This document shows, one piece after another, positions 6,344 through 7,802 of a stretch of 7,802 bases of DNA. The notes beneath the pieces are model-generated. The model ran no database searches and was not told the DNA's origin. It worked only from the letters and a program-made list of their open reading frames with translations. Position 1 is the first letter of the stretch; every line of letters begins with the position of its first letter. The stretch is from an uncultured Christensenella sp. (lineage in GTDB: Bacteria; Bacillota; Clostridia; Christensenellales; Borkfalkiaceae): contig CAJMEI010000046.1 of assembly GCA_905212395.1 (NCBI GenBank), forward strand, positions 1-7,802, in the 5' to 3' direction. The translations under genes and the position numbers were made by a program.

Positions 6344-7669
6344 TTACACCTCTAATGTTTGTAATGCGGATATTAAATATTGACGAACGTATTGCGGTTC
6401 GATTACGTTATCTAAATATCCGTTATGAGCAGTATTTACAGGGTCTAATTTATCTTTATAAGTTTCGGCAAGTTCGTTTATTTTTTCACATTCGGCGTCA
6501 AGCTCTACCAAAGCTCCCGTTTGCTCGTCAAATAATCCGACGTTTGCGTTAGCAAAAGCCAACGTATACGAGTTATTTAATTCCTTAGAAGCAAATAAAG
6601 TGTATCCAAGCCCTATTGCGTTACCCGTGATAATCGCTATTTTGTCGACGTCTTTATAAGCGCTTATAAATTCGTTTACCCTAGATAAAGCGCATTTTTG
6701 GCAATTTACGTCGTAACTGATACCTTTCGTATTTACAAAAGTAATTACGGGTAAATTTTGTCTTTGAGCAAATTTAACGAAATCAGTTACCTTTTTTAAA
6801 ATTTTTCCGTTTAATTCAACTGCCTTTTCGCTATTAAAGATTATCGTTGCAACGCTTAAAGCGGAAACATAAGCTATACCCGTTTTTACGTCGCTTGCAA
6901 AATCTTTGTTTAATTCAACGAAAGAATTTTTATCGAAAACGGCTTTAATTAAACTTTCGTCCGTTATTTTTTGATTTAAAACCGGGCTTGTTCTGTTTAA
7001 ATCGTCTTCGTTTTCCGAATATTCGTCTAAAACTTGACTAATTGCGATAATTTTATCTTTAAATTCGGCTACGGAAGCAACTTTTTCCGTAGGATACTCG
7101 CATTTTCCTTCGGGATTCTTTGCAGAAAGTACTAAGGGGCTGGCAAAAGATACTTTGCCGTCTTTTAAAGAAAACGCTAAATCGCAGTTGTCTACGAGTA
7201 CGGAAAGCGAACCGAATACGTTACCGCAAATTAAAGCGTATTGCATTAAGCCTGCTTCTTTTAAGTCGGACGAAAGCGTTAAAATTTTAGCTATTCCTTC
7301 CAAAACGTTTACGCCTTCCCCGCATTGTACTCCGTTAGATTCGAGTAAATAAATAACGGAATAAGACGAACGTAACGCCTTTTCCAAACATTTTGCTATT
7401 TTGTTACAGTTAGCTAGCGACAAACCGCCACGCATAATTTCGGGATTAATTGCGACTATGCAATAATTTTTATCGTTGATAGAGCCTATTCCCGTAACTA
7501 CGCCTTCCCCGAAAGCGTCTTGTTCGTAAACGTCGCTATGAGAAAAACTGTAAGAATCGAGTTCGACAAACCCTTTATCGTCAACTAACTCTTCTATTTT
7601 TTTTCTTATAGACTTCGTTGCAGAAAGCAAATTCGCTCTGCGTGATTGCAATAATTTAATTCTGTCCAT
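6344..7669 (-). CDS. Divergent acyl-CoA carboxyltransferase-family protein (MmdA/12S/PccB-like)
   Basis: A 441-aa protein with the two-crotonase-half layout of MmdA, PccB and the 12S subunit of transcarboxylase, which normally move carboxyl groups between acyl-CoA and biotin. The N-half shows RIKLLQSR, DDKGFVELD (30-38), DAFGEGVVTGIGSI (51-64) and a GGLS..N..K helix. The C-half shows NLPVITFVN (305-313), a 'GLGY' turn (353-356) and the well-conserved tail DNVIEPQYVRQYL (420-432). It is shorter than the usual 500-520 aa. The usual DSGGARIQEG is ESNGVQCGEG (110-119), GPCAGGA is GNVFGSL (149-155), DVPGF is NTKGI (313-317) and GGAY is GLGY. A CxxC lies at 323-326. The start is at 7669, where GGAGGA lies 4 nt upstream; in-frame ATGs further up (7681, 7723) overlap this site or the promoter. 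As first gene of the pump operon it is probably a partner subunit, but catalytic activity is uncertain. Confidence 0.8.
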   Translation of the reverse strand: MDRIKLLQSRRANLLSATKSIRKKIEELVDDKGFVELDSYSFSHSDVYEQDAFGEGVVTGIGSINDKNYCIVAINPEIMRGGLSLANCNKIAKCLEKALRSSYSVIYLLESNGVQCGEGVNVLEGIAKILTLSSDLKEAGLMQYALICGNVFGSLSVLVDNCDLAFSLKDGKVSFASPLVLSAKNPEGKCEYPTEKVASVAEFKDKIIAISQVLDEYSENEDDLNRTSPVLNQKITDESLIKAVFDKNSFVELNKDFASDVKTGIAYVSALSVATIIFNSEKAVELNGKILKKVTDFVKFAQRQNLPVITFVNTKGISYDVNCQKCALSRVNEFISAYKDVDKIAIITGNAIGLGYTLFASKELNNSYTLAFANANVGLFDEQTGALVELDAECEKINELAETYKDKLDPVNTAHNGYLDNVIEPQYVRQYLISALQTLEV

Positions 7670-7673
7670 AAAG

Positions 7674-7679
7674 TCCTCC
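7674..7679 (-). promoter_or_regulatory. Ribosome binding site of the first operon gene
   Basis: GGAGGA on the minus strand, 4 nt before ATG at 7669. The nearest upstream in-frame ATG (7681) overlaps this site, and the next (7723) lies within the promoter, so 7669 is the start. Confidence 0.85.
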
Positions 7680-7694
7680 ATTGTTATCCTAACT

Positions 7695-7723
7695 ATTATA
7701 TTATAAAAAAATAAAAAACACAA
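7695..7723 (-). promoter_or_regulatory. Sigma-A type promoter of the decarboxylase operon
   Basis: On the minus strand a -35 TTGTGT (7718-7723) is separated by exactly 17 bp from a perfect -10 TATAAT (7695-7700). A second TATAAT overlaps it at 7700-7705, but at 12 bp from the -35. The -35 box matches TTGACA at only three positions; the A/T-only stretch upstream (7724-7741) could act as an UP-like element. Transcription would start near 7688, giving a leader of about 20 nt that leaves no room for a riboswitch or attenuator. Confidence 0.72.
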
Positions 7724-7733
7724 TAATTTAATT

Positions 7734-7768
7734 AAAAAAAATCGCCGTTTTCTTTTTGAAAACGGCGA
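7734..7768 (-). terminator. Intrinsic terminator of an upstream minus-strand gene
   Basis: A perfect 11-bp inverted repeat (7742-7752 with 7758-7768, arm TCGCCGTTTTC on the plus strand) with a 5-nt loop. Read on the minus strand, the stem is followed by eight Ts (7741-7734), the layout of a rho-independent terminator. On the plus strand no U-tract follows, so it is directional. It should end transcription of a gene lying beyond 7802 and insulate the decarboxylase promoter that starts 11 bp further on. Confidence 0.88.
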
Positions 7769-7802
7769 AAACCAACTTTTAAATTATTTTATATTTAAAG
7801 TT

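Larger units (their letters stand above)
1..7688 (-). other. Predicted nine-gene transcription unit
   Basis: From the promoter at 7695-7723 the genes run carboxyltransferase-like, oadG, biotin carrier, oadB, oadA, surE, flavoprotein, cmk, plsC-like. Gaps are 1, 16, 15 and 12 bases, then four overlaps of 1, 4, 8 and 1 bases. I see no terminator hairpin at any junction, and the gaps are too short to hold a separate intergenic promoter. Promoters hidden inside coding regions cannot be excluded. The unit continues past the left edge. Confidence 0.7.

Noticed and set aside
6355..6552. Plus-strand open frame of 65 codons
   Set aside because: Antisense to the well-supported C-terminal part of the carboxyltransferase-like gene; no domain.
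7155..7352. Plus-strand open frame of 65 codons
   Set aside because: Antisense to the N-terminal half of the carboxyltransferase-like gene; Ser/Pro-rich product typical of a reverse-strand shadow.
7670..7723. Longer start for the first gene (ATG at 7723 or 7681)
   Set aside because: These ATGs lie within the promoter or overlap the ribosome binding site; the extra residues are hydrophobic translations of A/T-rich leader and do not match the family.
7774..7802. A/T-rich imperfect inverted repeat at the right edge (AACTTTTAAAT ... ATTTAAAGTT)
   Set aside because: Nearly all A:T pairs with one bulge and ends exactly at the window edge; easily due to chance in such A/T-rich sequence.

Overview
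The window comes from an A+T-rich bacterial chromosome, most likely a Clostridia-type Firmicute. The evidence is the purine-rich Shine-Dalgarno sites, the tightly packed genes, and the gene order flavoprotein-cmk-plsC, which is common in Clostridia. No finer placement can be made from the sequence. All nine genes lie on the minus strand and read from the right edge to the left. They appear to form one transcription unit that continues past the left edge.

Right edge (7670-7802): an intrinsic terminator of an upstream minus-strand gene lies at 7734-7768. It is followed at once by a sigma-A-type promoter (-35 TTGTGT, 17-bp spacer, -10 TATAAT) with a leader of roughly 20 nt.

First block (4230-7669, plus 2814-4217): a five-gene set for a biotin-dependent, sodium-translocating decarboxylase. 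In order it encodes a divergent acyl-CoA-carboxyltransferase-fold protein, a gamma subunit (OadG), a free-standing biotin carrier protein, the membrane beta subunit (OadB) and the carboxyltransferase alpha subunit without a biotin domain (OadA/PycB type). Biotin on Lys89 of the carrier would take a carboxyl group from oxaloacetate at OadA and deliver it to OadB. There decarboxylation drives Na+ export. The first gene resembles the 12S subunit of transcarboxylase or MmdA of methylmalonyl-CoA decarboxylase, but its usual active-site motifs are largely missing.

Second block (1-2814): surE (nucleotide phosphatase), a HI0933/YhiN-family flavoprotein, cmk (CMP kinase) and the start of a plsC-like acyltransferase. 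These are joined to each other and to oadA by overlapping stop/start codons (TAATG, ATGA, ATGATTAA). An energy-conserving pump and housekeeping nucleotide, lipid and probably RNA-modification genes therefore seem to be co-expressed.

No RNA genes, mobile elements, CRISPR arrays or broken genes were seen, and no gene-free stretch exceeds about 135 bases. The most interesting points are the degenerate carboxyltransferase paralogue (with a CxxC in its C-terminal half), the joining of transcarboxylase-like and Na+-pump subunits in one operon, and a strong codon-context bias: pyrimidine-ending codons end in C mainly when the next codon starts with G.
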